DNA of 52,828 nucleotides from the NCBI GenBank assembly GCA_002733575.1, contig NVWB01000024.1:1-52828 (forward strand), in the 5' to 3' direction. The position numbers were made by a program, and so were the translations under genes. Below the pieces are notes generated by a model, which searched no databases, was not told where the DNA came from, and saw nothing but the letters and a program-made list of their open reading frames with translations. This DNA comes from Blastopirellula sp. Lineage in GTDB: Bacteria; Planctomycetota; Planctomycetia; Pirellulales; Pirellulaceae. Below, piece by piece: positions 44,875-52,271 of this stretch; the first letter of the stretch is position 1, and every line of letters begins with the position of its first letter.

Positions 44875-45941
44875 GTTGGGATGAAATCCAAGGACATGAT
44901 TCGATTGTTGCCTCATTCCGTCAAGCGGTAACACGTGGGCGATTGGCCAGCACTTTTTTGTTTGTCGGACCGGAAGCGATTGGGAAAAAAAAGTTTGCCC
45001 TTCAACTGGCTCAGTCTCTTCTGTGTGAAACCAACGAGGAGAGTGTCTTGGAGTCTTGCGGCACGTGTGATGCTTGTTTACAAGTAAAAGCAGGCTCCCA
45101 TCCTGACTTGCTGTTTCTCCAGAAACCAGCAGGCAAGAGCCGCATTCCCGTTGAACTACTGATTGGCGAGCGTAAAAATCGCATGCGGCAAGGTCTCTGT
45201 TACGATATTACCTTGCGGTCTTTCTGTGGTGGCCGAAAAGTCGCCATTATTGATGATGCCGATTACCTGAACCAAGAAGGGGCAAACTGCTTGCTGAAAA
45301 CCTTGGAAGAACCTCCACTAGGTTCGGTGATTATTCTCATTTCGAGAAATCTGCAAAGCCAGTTGCCCACGATTCGGTCGCGTTCGCAAATCATCCGGTT
45401 TTCACCTCTTCCCACTGAGGTCGTCTCGAAGCTGTTAATCGAGAATCAGTTGGTCGACAGCCAAGCAGAGGCAGAGCAACTGGCCTCACTAGGTAATGGG
45501 AGCCTGCTTCAAGCAAAAAAATTGGCCGATGTCGAGTTGCGAGAATTTCGGTCCACCTTATTGGGCACCCTCTCACGCAACGACTTTGCCAGCGTTGCTA
45601 TCAGTAAGTTGACGGTAGAGTTTGTTGACCAAGCAGGAAAAGATGCTTCTAAACGGCGAGAACGACTTTCTGATATCGTCTCGTTTGCACGAGAGTTCTT
45701 TCAACATCTCTTGCATTGCACCACGGGTCAGAATCGCCAGGTCGACGCTGTACTCGAAACCAATGCGGTCAAGGCGTTGAAATTCGTTGAAGATCGACCA
45801 GAGGCTCTGATTTGTTGTTTAGATCGATGTATCGAAGCCCAGGCTCAGATTGAAGCGAATGCCAACCTGACAAGCTTAACGGACGCTTGGTTCGACGACT
45901 TATCGACCGCCCTACGGTTTGGATACGTTGTGAAGGCTTAA
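44871..45941 (+). CDS. holB: DNA polymerase III subunit delta'
   Basis: 356 residues. The AAA+ fold starts with GHDSIVASFRQAV and FLFVGPEAIGKKKFALQLAQ (P-loop-like). A zinc module follows with CGTCDACLQVKAGSHPDL, then the Walker-B-like stretch VAIIDDADYLNQEGANCLLK and TLEEPP. Arg residues in SRNLQSQLPTIRSRSQ fit the clamp-loader sensor region. Part of the clamp loader with DnaX and HolA. Translationally coupled to tmk by a 4-base overlap; yjbQ converges on it with a 14-base gap. Confidence 0.93.
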   Translation: MSWDEIQGHDSIVASFRQAVTRGRLASTFLFVGPEAIGKKKFALQLAQSLLCETNEESVLESCGTCDACLQVKAGSHPDLLFLQKPAGKSRIPVELLIGERKNRMRQGLCYDITLRSFCGGRKVAIIDDADYLNQEGANCLLKTLEEPPLGSVIILISRNLQSQLPTIRSRSQIIRFSPLPTEVVSKLLIENQLVDSQAEAEQLASLGNGSLLQAKKLADVELREFRSTLLGTLSRNDFASVAISKLTVEFVDQAGKDASKRRERLSDIVSFAREFFQHLLHCTTGQNRQVDAVLETNAVKALKFVEDRPEALICCLDRCIEAQAQIEANANLTSLTDAWFDDLSTALRFGYVVKA

Positions 45942-45955
45942 TACCTGTTTCTTGG

Positions 45956-46384
45956 TTATTGGTTCTCCGAACCCTGAACAGTAGCGATGATATTTCGCCC
46001 ACTGGCCTGGTTGCGATGCTCGCAAAGATAAATGCCTTGCCAAGTTCCCAGCAGCAGGCGGCCTGAATTGATCGGAATGGTGAGACTTGCCCCTAACATG
46101 GCGGTCTTTACATGGGCAGGCATGTCATCGGGCCCTTCCATTGTGTGGATATAAGGGAAGTTTTCAGGAGCAATTTTATTGAAAGCCATCTCTAAATCGA
46201 CTGGAACATCGGGGTCCGCATTTTCGTTGATCGAAAGCGAGGCGGAGGTATGTTGAATAAACAGGTGGAGCAGTCCCACTTCAATCTGATCGATTGCAGG
46301 CATTGCTTGCTTGATTTCCGAGGTAATCAGGTGAAAACCTCGGCGGTACGACGAGAGACGGATCGTTGCTTGTTCCCAGATCAT
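45956..46384 (-). CDS. yjbQ: YjbQ/UPF0047 family protein (secondary thiamine-phosphate synthase type)
   Basis: The start at 46384 (MIWEQATIRLSSYRRGFHLI) gives the family's normal 142 residues; the frame extends to 46441 without conservation. The signature is intact: HTSASLSINENADPDVPVDL, and the C-terminal half with LGTWQGIYLCEHRN. The His/Glu cluster binds a metal in this beta-fold. Some members show weak thiamine-phosphate synthase activity, but the physiological role is not settled. It is a single gene facing holB tail to tail. Confidence 0.92.
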   Translation of the reverse strand: MIWEQATIRLSSYRRGFHLITSEIKQAMPAIDQIEVGLLHLFIQHTSASLSINENADPDVPVDLEMAFNKIAPENFPYIHTMEGPDDMPAHVKTAMLGASLTIPINSGRLLLGTWQGIYLCEHRNQASGRNIIATVQGSENQ

Positions 46385-46762
46385 CCAAATTTTTCCATTC
46401 AAACTAAGGCGTAAAGAAAGTGCATCGCTAGCAGCCTGCAACGCATAATTCGCAATTTCACGTGTTTCAAGTGATAGTGTCTAGCCCCTGAGTGAAAAAA
46501 ACGAAGAATTTTTTGGATAGTATTTCGAGTGAAACTGCTAGCAGGAACGCATGTTAGCATTTAAGGGATAAATAGAGTTTAATATCTGCCATTTCTTAAT
46601 GTGAGATTATCCCGTTTTAAACGGTGTTCAACGATGACTCCTTGTCTACTCTTTAAACGCATTGTCAAGAGGTGATATTAATCGATTATCCAAGAGAGGG
46701 AGACCTGTCTGATTGCGGCAAGTTCTCAGGCAAGCACTACGGGATCCCGCGATGAAAAACTA
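46385..46762. other. Gap upstream of yjbQ
   Basis: No gene seen. Short palindromes CCGTTTTAAACGG (46612-46624) and CGGGATCCCG (46740-46749) occur. The region should hold the yjbQ promoter. Confidence 0.4.
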
Positions 46763-46790
46763 TTGACACTTAGCTCTCAGTAGGAATAAT
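46763..46790 (+). promoter_or_regulatory. Sigma-70-like promoter before a candidate small RNA
   Basis: TTGACA at 46763-46768 (perfect -35), a 16-base spacer, then AATAAT at 46785-46790 (five of six consensus positions). Transcription would begin near 46797, about 65 bases before a terminator on the same strand. Confidence 0.5.
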
Positions 46791-46796
46791 GGATCA

Positions 46797-46860
46797 CTTG
46801 TTGGCGTTAATCCATGGAATGGATGCTTTAAGGGCAGGACGTCCCTTGATGCTTTTTTTT
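46797..46860 (+). ncRNA. Candidate small RNA with GGA-bearing hairpin loops (possible CsrA target)
   Basis: Between the promoter-like site and a T8 tract lie two hairpins: ATCCAT-GGA-ATGGAT (46810-46824) whose loop is GGA, and the terminator stem 46825-46852 whose loop CAGGACGT contains AGGA. GGA in hairpin loops is the recognition feature of CsrA/RsmA-binding RNAs. csrA is 0.7 kb away. The RNA boundaries and its function are inference; alternatively this is a leader that ends early upstream of the gene at 47093. Confidence 0.4.
46825..46860 (+). terminator. Rho-independent terminator with no upstream protein gene on its strand
   Basis: GCTTTAAGGG (46825-46834) and CCCTTGATGC (46843-46852) pair with one mismatch and one G-U, then eight T. 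The nearest plus-strand gene upstream, holB, ends 880 bases earlier, with yjbQ on the opposite strand between, so it likely ends a short independent transcript. Confidence 0.7.
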
Positions 46861-47092
46861 GAGACTATCCCGCAGATTCCCAGTTGAATCTCGGTTATTC
46901 CTACAAACTGGAATGAAGGTTGTCTTGAATACTGCCGAAAAAGAGACAGAGTCTTTAATTGATAAAGATAATGGCTTTTGTTCAAAATCGCATTTGGAAA
47001 GTTCTTCTAAATTTGATATTGTTCGCGGCTCAATGTTCAAATAACCACATTCCTCTCATTTCATTCTTTCGGTGGAGGTTACTCAGTAATCG
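46861..47092 (+). other. Leader region of the 74-residue protein gene
   Basis: No additional gene supported; short frames on both strands here (46794-47044) lack start context. GGTGGAGG lies about 14 bases before the ATG at 47093, a longer than usual spacing. Confidence 0.35.
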
Positions 47093-47317
47093 ATGCAAAA
47101 AATTCGCAACGTTTTTGACGCAATTCTAAAGTACGGACACGACGAAGATTTCGCCCCTGAGGTAGACAATGATTTTGTTCCTACCGATGCTCCTGCTGGT
47201 TCAGATCAGAAGATCGAGATCATGCGAAATCGAATTGAGATGGGCCAACCATTATGGCATCAAGAGGATCGCTTCGATTACTCTGGCCTAACTGGTGCCA
47301 TCCGGCCTCGTGAGTAA
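47093..47317 (+). CDS. Small acidic protein of planctomycete type, unknown
   Basis: 74 residues. The C-terminal half carries a dense, motif-like segment (IEIMRNRIEMGQPLWHQEDR, then FDYSGLTGAIRPRE) that I recognise as a pattern recurring in small planctomycete proteins. The N-terminal half is acidic (HDEDFAPEVDNDF). No signal peptide or membrane segment, so probably cytoplasmic. It lies between the candidate small RNA and csrA (opposite strand) and is followed by a strong terminator. The function is not known. Confidence 0.7.
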   Translation: MQKIRNVFDAILKYGHDEDFAPEVDNDFVPTDAPAGSDQKIEIMRNRIEMGQPLWHQEDRFDYSGLTGAIRPRE

Positions 47318-47411
47318 ACATACTGCGAGAAAGTGACTGCGAGTAAGCAACTCGCACTGTAATGTTGGTAGTTAGATATAATCGGCTATCAAAGTTCAGA
47401 TGAACTAAAAT

Positions 47412-47444
47412 AAAAAGGATACCCTAATTAGGAGTATCCTTTTT
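47412..47444. terminator. Strong, bidirectional-looking terminator
   Basis: AAAAAGGATAC (47412-47422) and GTATCCTTTTT (47434-47444) form a perfect 11-bp stem with A and T runs on opposite sides; the loop is itself CCTAATTAGG. It ends the 74-residue protein gene and could also stop read-through from the csrA side. Confidence 0.88.
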
Positions 47445-47478
47445 GTGTGCTAGCATTTCGTAGCGTGTCAATAATAAG

Positions 47479-47517
47479 ACTCTTAAGTAGTTGCAATCAA
47501 TGCAACTACTTAAGAGT
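47479..47517. terminator. 17-bp perfect hairpin downstream of csrA
   Basis: A perfect 17-bp stem (47479-47495 with 47501-47517; outer bases ACTCTTAAG, inner GTTGCA) around loop ATCAA. On the minus strand it follows the csrA stop by 26 bases and is succeeded by TCTTATTATT, which is only weakly U-rich. It probably protects or ends the csrA mRNA. Confidence 0.65.
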
Positions 47518-47543
47518 ACTCTAGACTTTAACTTATCAGGCTG

Positions 47544-47798
47544 CTATCCGGCCATCTTCATGGCCTCGGTCGAGCACGCCGCCGAATCTAGCTTGGATTC
47601 GATTGCTTCTTTGTTAACGCCTGCCTCGTCATGACGAGGCCCTTCATCATGGCGAGCCAATTCGTCTCTTAGAACCAAGATGTGTGGCGGTGCTTCTATT
47701 CCGAGCCGGACTTTATCTCCAGCGACTTTGACCACCGTAATGATGATGTCATCGCCTAGTCTTATTCGTTCGCATTCTTTACGTGAAAGTACAAGCAT
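47544..47798 (-). CDS. csrA: CsrA carbon storage regulator with a C-terminal extension
   Basis: The start at 47798 has GGAGG nine bases upstream; a frame extension to 47807 is not needed. 84 residues. The CsrA fold is complete: MLVLSRKECERIRLGDDIII, VRLGIEAPPHILVLRDEL, including the Arg in the last strand that contacts RNA. CsrA normally ends near residue 60; here about 30 extra residues follow, with the repeated HDEGPRHDEA. CsrA dimers bind GGA motifs in mRNA leaders and change translation or stability. The SD GGA may allow self-repression. A short planctomycete-type gene lies 126 bases upstream on the same strand. Confidence 0.92.
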   Translation of the reverse strand: MLVLSRKECERIRLGDDIIITVVKVAGDKVRLGIEAPPHILVLRDELARHDEGPRHDEAGVNKEAIESKLDSAACSTEAMKMAG

Positions 47799-47807
47799 GG
47801 TAATCAA

Positions 47808-47812
47808 CCTCC
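47808..47812 (-). promoter_or_regulatory. csrA ribosome-binding site containing GGA
   Basis: GGAGG (minus strand) nine bases before the ATG. It decides the start at 47798 and is also a potential CsrA site for autoregulation. Confidence 0.75.
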
Positions 47813-47924
47813 GTGTCTTCTTGCATGTACGTTTGTATATTATTCAAAGAGCTTCGTCAACCATTTTTTCTTCAAATTCATTCTTTGAATCGAAGAACGG
47901 TGCTGACTTGCTTGAATGACAATG

Positions 47925-48218
47925 TTATGCAGCAACTTGTACTGCTGGTGCTGAAGCCAATTGAGTTCGTAAGAACCGTTGGCCAGATGCTCCATAAAAT
48001 AAAATGGTATTTTTTTCGGTTTCCCAAATCGCGGTATACTTTACACTTCGAGGACCGTGTAAGCAGAAGTAAATTCCACAAGGGTCTCCGGTACGTAGAA
48101 GTATTCGTTCGGTCATGGGGAAAACGCCGGGTTCTAGTTGTTCCTGATTGCAAAGGGTTTCATAAACGTAGTCTCTTAACTGTTCGAGCTGGGTAAAGCA
48201 TGAGGACTCAGCATTCAT
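47925..48218 (-). CDS. Small planctomycete-type protein, unknown
   Basis: 97 residues; AGGAGA lies about 12 bases before the ATG. The protein is dense in conserved-looking residues: LEQLRDYVYETLCNQEQLEP, MTERILLRTGDPCGIYFCLH, GPRSVKYTAIWETEKNTILF. I recall similar short proteins in planctomycetes but no assigned function. Predicted cytoplasmic with no membrane segment. It lies upstream of csrA on the same strand, 126 bases apart, so the two may share a transcript and regulation. Confidence 0.7.
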   Translation of the reverse strand: MNAESSCFTQLEQLRDYVYETLCNQEQLEPGVFPMTERILLRTGDPCGIYFCLHGPRSVKYTAIWETEKNTILFYGASGQRFLRTQLASAPAVQVAA

Positions 48219-48453
48219 CTGAGGCAGTATCTCCTGTTATTCATGATAGGCAATTAATGCCGATCCTGATTGTTTAGAGTGTTAGGGTAAGATGTCGCTA
48301 TGAATACCTTCGGCGATTTAGGTTGGATAAGGTTATTGAGAAGAGTGTATAAAATGGATGTTTTGGGTAAATAAACTTGCGCAAAAAAAGCTCCTTTTAT
48401 CAAAATAGACAAAAGGAGCTTCGGCATGAATTTTAATGCGATGAGAACGCAGA
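48219..48453. other. Gap holding the next gene's terminator
   Basis: No gene. The only feature is the terminator at 48383-48421; the promoter of the 97-residue protein gene should lie at the left side. Confidence 0.4.
48383..48421 (-). terminator. Rho-independent terminator of the PmoA-like gene
   Basis: AAGCTCCTTTT (48388-48398) and AAAAGGAGCTT (48411-48421) form an 11-bp stem. On the minus strand it is followed by a T-rich tract (TTTTTGCG). Confidence 0.9.
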
Positions 48454-49401
48454 TTAGGGAGAAGTTTTTGCGTATCGTTGAAAGGATTCCGCGACCTTTG
48501 CTTCCTTGTTATCTCCTTGATGAAATAGCACACGATACCGAAAGGTCATCGGCTCTCCTTGTTTCAATAAGTGGGAGCCATCTTGCGTATCGTCTCCTTT
48601 AAAGTGGTGTAGACCAAATACATTGGCAGCGAAAAGTCCGTAAGTCCTTACATGCCAATAGCTAGGGTATCGAAAACTGGATGGATGGTTAAAGATCGCA
48701 ATTCCGACTGTTTTACCCTTTACAGGTCCATAATAATCAACCCAGGAAGCTTGTTGGCCCCAGGCATCTTTATTGGTTTGCCCGTGGTTATTGATGATGG
48801 TTCCCCCTTTGTCAGACTCTACTTTCATCGTGCCAGCGATTCGCATTCCGAAGCTTCCCTCTTTGGTGTCTCTAAACTCCACTGGCTCGTCCACAGCGTT
48901 GACTGTTACTGTAAAGTCGATGTACCGGTTTCCCTGGTCCACACCAAAAACTAGAGTACGTTTGTCTTGGCAGATTGTCTTATTATCTTTGTCGACCCAA
49001 TTGTTGATGCTAACAATGGTGGCCTGTTTGCCACCGGTCACTTTTTCAAACTTTTGATGAACAATCTGTCCACATTTTGAATTCCCTTCAGCCCAAAAGT
49101 CGGTGTCGTTGACTTCTCCATGGGTAAACCAAAATGAACGATGATGTGGATGGTCAGCTTTTTCCCCTTCGCTAGCATCTTGCATGGGATAGCCGCGTGT
49201 AATGGGATTCCCATTAGGTCCCATGACGGGCCATAGAATAGGCTTAGAGCCTGATTTAATTAAGTATCGCGTCAGCAGCTTGCCATCGTGCAATACCGTG
49301 AGCCCATCTTTTTGTTGTGTCACTTCAAATTCGGCCGCATTGGCCATTGAAAACAGGGCAAGGGCAACTACCGTGGAGAGCAGAGGGAGGCGGAGACTCA
49401 T
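48454..49401 (-). CDS. Secreted DUF6807/PmoA-family protein
   Basis: The ATG at 49401 has AGGA upstream and starts a signal peptide (MSLRLPLLSTVVALALFSMA); the frame runs on to a TTG at 49437. About 315 residues. The body is beta-rich, with DHPHHRSFWFTHGEVNDTDF, a His-rich stretch characteristic of this planctomycete/verrucomicrobial family, and GIAIFNHPSSFRYPSYWHVR in the second half. The family is named PmoA-like because of old annotation; it is not the methane monooxygenase subunit. The His cluster could bind a metal or sugar. Inferred as an exported polysaccharide-related protein. Confidence 0.82.
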   Translation of the reverse strand: MSLRLPLLSTVVALALFSMANAAEFEVTQQKDGLTVLHDGKLLTRYLIKSGSKPILWPVMGPNGNPITRGYPMQDASEGEKADHPHHRSFWFTHGEVNDTDFWAEGNSKCGQIVHQKFEKVTGGKQATIVSINNWVDKDNKTICQDKRTLVFGVDQGNRYIDFTVTVNAVDEPVEFRDTKEGSFGMRIAGTMKVESDKGGTIINNHGQTNKDAWGQQASWVDYYGPVKGKTVGIAIFNHPSSFRYPSYWHVRTYGLFAANVFGLHHFKGDDTQDGSHLLKQGEPMTFRYRVLFHQGDNKEAKVAESFQRYAKTSP

Positions 49402-49618
49402 GATGTCAAAATTCCTGTGGATCGAGGGGAGGGACAAGAAATACGACCAGAGCTGTCGTACTAGTACAGGCTCGCCAGGAAGTCAGATGCAACGGATGTC
49501 AATCTGCAGAGAATCCCAATACGATAGCACTAGGTAGATCATCCTAATCGGTTCAGAGCCGAGAATCCAGTTGTCTACAGGCAATTTCAGAGAAGAGCAA
49601 TAAGATCAGAGAATTGCC

Positions 49619-50416
49619 TTATTTGTTATTTGCACGTTGTTTAGCGAAGAACTCATTGCGGTCTATTCGTCTAAAATTGGTCTGATACTGGATGAACTTA
49701 GTTAGTCGCTGTTCGTCCTGTGGTGTAGATTCCCAGCGGAACTCATGCTTGCTTTTCACTACTTCAATACGCCCTGGGTTTGCATTTTTGATGGTTCTTT
49801 GAATTTCCTTCGGGAAAACCTGGGCCTCTTTTAATTTTTGGTTCACTTCAAACCTGGCTTGAGGCGGAGTGCCTCCTAATACCGTGGCGTAGTTTAAATT
49901 TGCAGACCAATCGCAAAACCGGTAATAATCCTGTACAGCATTGTTTTGCAAGCTTTTTTCAAAGGATACTTCATAAGACAAAGGAGTTCCTGCAAAAATT
50001 ACCGTGCTATTCTTCTTTTGATCTTTAACATCAAAATCTGGGGTAAAATGAGCTTTGATATACTCCGTTATCTTATTATCTGGTCGAGCGAGTTGTGCCC
50101 TTAACTTAATTGAGAGACTAGTAGAAATCCCTAAAACATCTTGTTGCTTTAAAATGAATTGCGTTTTGTCCGTAGTGTCTAATAGATAAATTAGCTGTTG
50201 ATTGAAGTCGATAATGGTTATTTGTCCTGGGCCACTGGTGACCGAATCATAGACCACATTGGCATGAAAGGTCGTTAGGTGAGTTTCCACAGGCTTAGCA
50301 TCGGCCCCAACAAAGATGTCGGTTGTCACATGAAATTCAACCGCTTCTACATGATTTCGTGAAGTGAAACCAATAAGGGATAATACAAAAGTGAGAAGCA
50401 ATAATGTTCGTGACAT
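49619..50416 (-). CDS. Secreted protein of unknown function
   Basis: The start at 50416 gives a signal peptide (MSRTLLLLTFVLSLIGFTSR); the frame reaches back to 50476. About 265 residues. The mature protein begins VEFHVTTDIFVGADAKPVET and continues with beta-strand pairs (ANVVYDSVTSGPGQITIIDF). It ends with a charged helix (KFIQYQTNFRRIDRNEFFAK). No Cys motif or catalytic signature. It sits on the same strand as the PmoA-like gene, 217 bases apart. The fold is not recognised; a lipoprotein-like LolA/B fold is possible but unsupported. Confidence 0.6.
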   Translation of the reverse strand: MSRTLLLLTFVLSLIGFTSRNHVEAVEFHVTTDIFVGADAKPVETHLTTFHANVVYDSVTSGPGQITIIDFNQQLIYLLDTTDKTQFILKQQDVLGISTSLSIKLRAQLARPDNKITEYIKAHFTPDFDVKDQKKNSTVIFAGTPLSYEVSFEKSLQNNAVQDYYRFCDWSANLNYATVLGGTPPQARFEVNQKLKEAQVFPKEIQRTIKNANPGRIEVVKSKHEFRWESTPQDEQRLTKFIQYQTNFRRIDRNEFFAKQRANNK

Positions 50417-50663
50417 GAGAAAAACAGTCTTGGGGTAGAGATAATCAAAAGCAATCAAGGTAAACGGTTTAGCCAAGTACTATAGATAATACGAAGTTAG
50501 TGAAAAGGATAATCGAATACTGGCGATAGCGTCTAGTGCGATTTTACGAGACTGCTAGCATTCCATTGAGATGAGAGCGAAACATAAAAGGGTCTCTTGC
50601 CATGTTGTCTTGGTTTCCTCTATTCTTCACACTGATATTCATTACAACTTGAAGGATTCGTTC

Positions 50664-51641
50664 GTGGCACAAATAAAAAGAATTTTGGTAACAGGCGGAG
50701 CAGGGTTTCTTGGCTCCCATCTCTGCGAACGGTTTGTTGAAGCAGGGCATGATGTCATCTGCTTAGACAACTTCTTTACGAGTCAGAAGTCTAACGTCAC
50801 ACATCTGCTCGATTATCGTAACTTTGAGTTGATTCGTCATGATATTACGATGCCAATTTGGTTAGAGGTGGATGAGATCTACAACTTGGCTTGTCCTGCG
50901 GCACCAGGCCATTATCAATACAACCCAATTAAAACGGTTAAAACTTCGGTAATGGGATCGATCAATGTGTTGGGCATGGCAAAACGCTGTCGGGCCAAAG
51001 TGTTACAAGCCTCGACAAGTGAAGTTTATGGCGACCCCGAAGTTCATCCACAACCAGAGTCTTACAAAGGAAGTGTCAATACGCTTGGCCCCAGGGCATG
51101 CTACGATGAAGGAAAGCGTGTAGCTGAAACTTTGTTTATGGATTATCACCGGTCCAACAATGTCGATATTAAAATAGTTCGTATCTTTAATACTTACGGA
51201 CCGAGGATGCACCCTTATGATGGCCGCGTAGTTTCGAACTTCATTCGCCAAGCGATCGCTGGTGATAATATAACCATCTACGGAGATGGATCACAAACTC
51301 GCTCTTTCTGTTACCGCGATGACCTGATCGAGGCGATGATCAGGATGATGCAAACGGAGAAAGGTTTTACCGGACCAGTCAATATCGGAAACCCTACGGA
51401 GTTCACAATTTTAGAACTCGCCAAGCATGTGATCGAGATGACCGGTTCTAAGTCGAAATTAATCGAGAAGCCACTGCCTGAAGATGACCCGACACAGCGT
51501 CAGCCAGATATTAGCTTGGCGAAAGAGAAACTTGGGTGGGAACCAACCGTTGAATTGCAAGAAGGATTGAGACGCACGATTGATTGGTTCAATTCCATCG
51601 AGCTATCCAACTACAGGGCACCTACGCCTAACTACGATTGA
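50664..51641 (+). CDS. uxs: UDP-glucuronic acid decarboxylase (UDP-xylose synthase)
   Basis: The GTG at 50664 has AAGGA eight bases upstream and gives the usual 325 residues; the frame extends to 50571. SDR Rossmann loop [15 protein letters not shown]-specific [19 protein letters not shown], and the catalytic pair Y-x-x-x-K in [24 protein letters not shown] and [10 protein letters not shown] are standard for UXS. It converts UDP-glucuronate to UDP-xylose, a precursor for surface glycans. Its 3' end overlaps the opposing VanZ-like gene by 14 bases. Confidence 0.93.
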   Translation: MAQIKRILVTGGAGFLGSHLCERFVEAGHDVICLDNFFTSQKSNVTHLLDYRNFELIRHDITMPIWLEVDEIYNLACPAAPGHYQYNPIKTVKTSVMGSINVLGMAKRCRAKVLQASTSEVYGDPEVHPQPESYKGSVNTLGPRACYDEGKRVAETLFMDYHRSNNVDIKIVRIFNTYGPRMHPYDGRVVSNFIRQAIAGDNITIYGDGSQTRSFCYRDDLIEAMIRMMQTEKGFTGPVNIGNPTEFTILELAKHVIEMTGSKSKLIEKPLPEDDPTQRQPDISLAKEKLGWEPTVELQEGLRRTIDWFNSIELSNYRAPTPNYD

Positions 51642-52083
51642 GTTCGACCTTTGGAGTTTTGCGATTAATTACAGAGAGAATTTTAAAAGCACCTAGGGAA
51701 AAGGATATTCCGACGATTGTGCCGATGCAGTCGGCATACCAGTCGTAGAGGTCCGCATATCTTCCTGGGATAAAGCTTTGAGTTAGTTCATCGACCGCGC
51801 CATAACAGGCCAAACAAAGAAAGACCGCCAGGCAAGTTTTAAGTGATACCGTGGTTCGTGTCCAAAGAATTAATAACAGACCCGTCGCAAGACAAGCGTA
51901 CATAGTGAAGTGGACAATTTTATCAATGGGAAGACGAGAGCCGCCAGTTGAACTATGAGAATACGATGGAACATGCGTGGCTGTAAAAGCCAATAACCAA
52001 AACAAAACCACTCCCCAAAAGATCAGAGATTTTATTGGATCTGGTAGTGTCGGTAACGGACTGTTTTCCATTCGATTTGACAT
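51628..52083 (-). CDS. VanZ-like membrane protein
   Basis: 151 residues with four predicted membrane segments: [60 protein letters not shown] and [17 protein letters not shown]. The VanZ signature is present: [15 protein letters not shown] and [18 protein letters not shown]. In some bacteria VanZ affects envelope or teicoplanin response; here it is likely a general envelope protein. It ends inside the 3' end of the UXS gene (14-base overlap, opposite strands). Confidence 0.85.
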   Translation of the reverse strand: MSNRMENSPLPTLPDPIKSLIFWGVVLFWLLAFTATHVPSYSHSSTGGSRLPIDKIVHFTMYACLATGLLLILWTRTTVSLKTCLAVFLCLACYGAVDELTQSFIPGRYADLYDWYADCIGTIVGISFSLGAFKILSVINRKTPKVELNRS

Positions 52084-52271
52084 GAAGCAAATTGTCAGCA
52101 GAGGGCGTTAAGGTAGTTGTGGATGCGTAAAGTAAATTCCTATCATAATTTACTTTCTGTACAAGTGCCAACATTCTATCAAAATTTATGGTCTTTGGAC
52201 TATAATATCGATAAATTCAAGATACTTCACGAAGAGTATCTGTTTATTAGGGACGAGGAGACTACGCGGCA

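Noticed and set aside
46794..47044. Short frames on both strands between the candidate small RNA and the 74-residue protein
   Set aside because: Biased, motif-free sequences, several overlapping each other and the terminator; no ribosome sites.
49580..49619. AGGCAATT/AATTGCCT inverted repeat at the stop of the 49619-50416 gene as a terminator
   Set aside because: Eight-bp stem with a 24-base loop and no U-tract on the minus strand; too weak to call.
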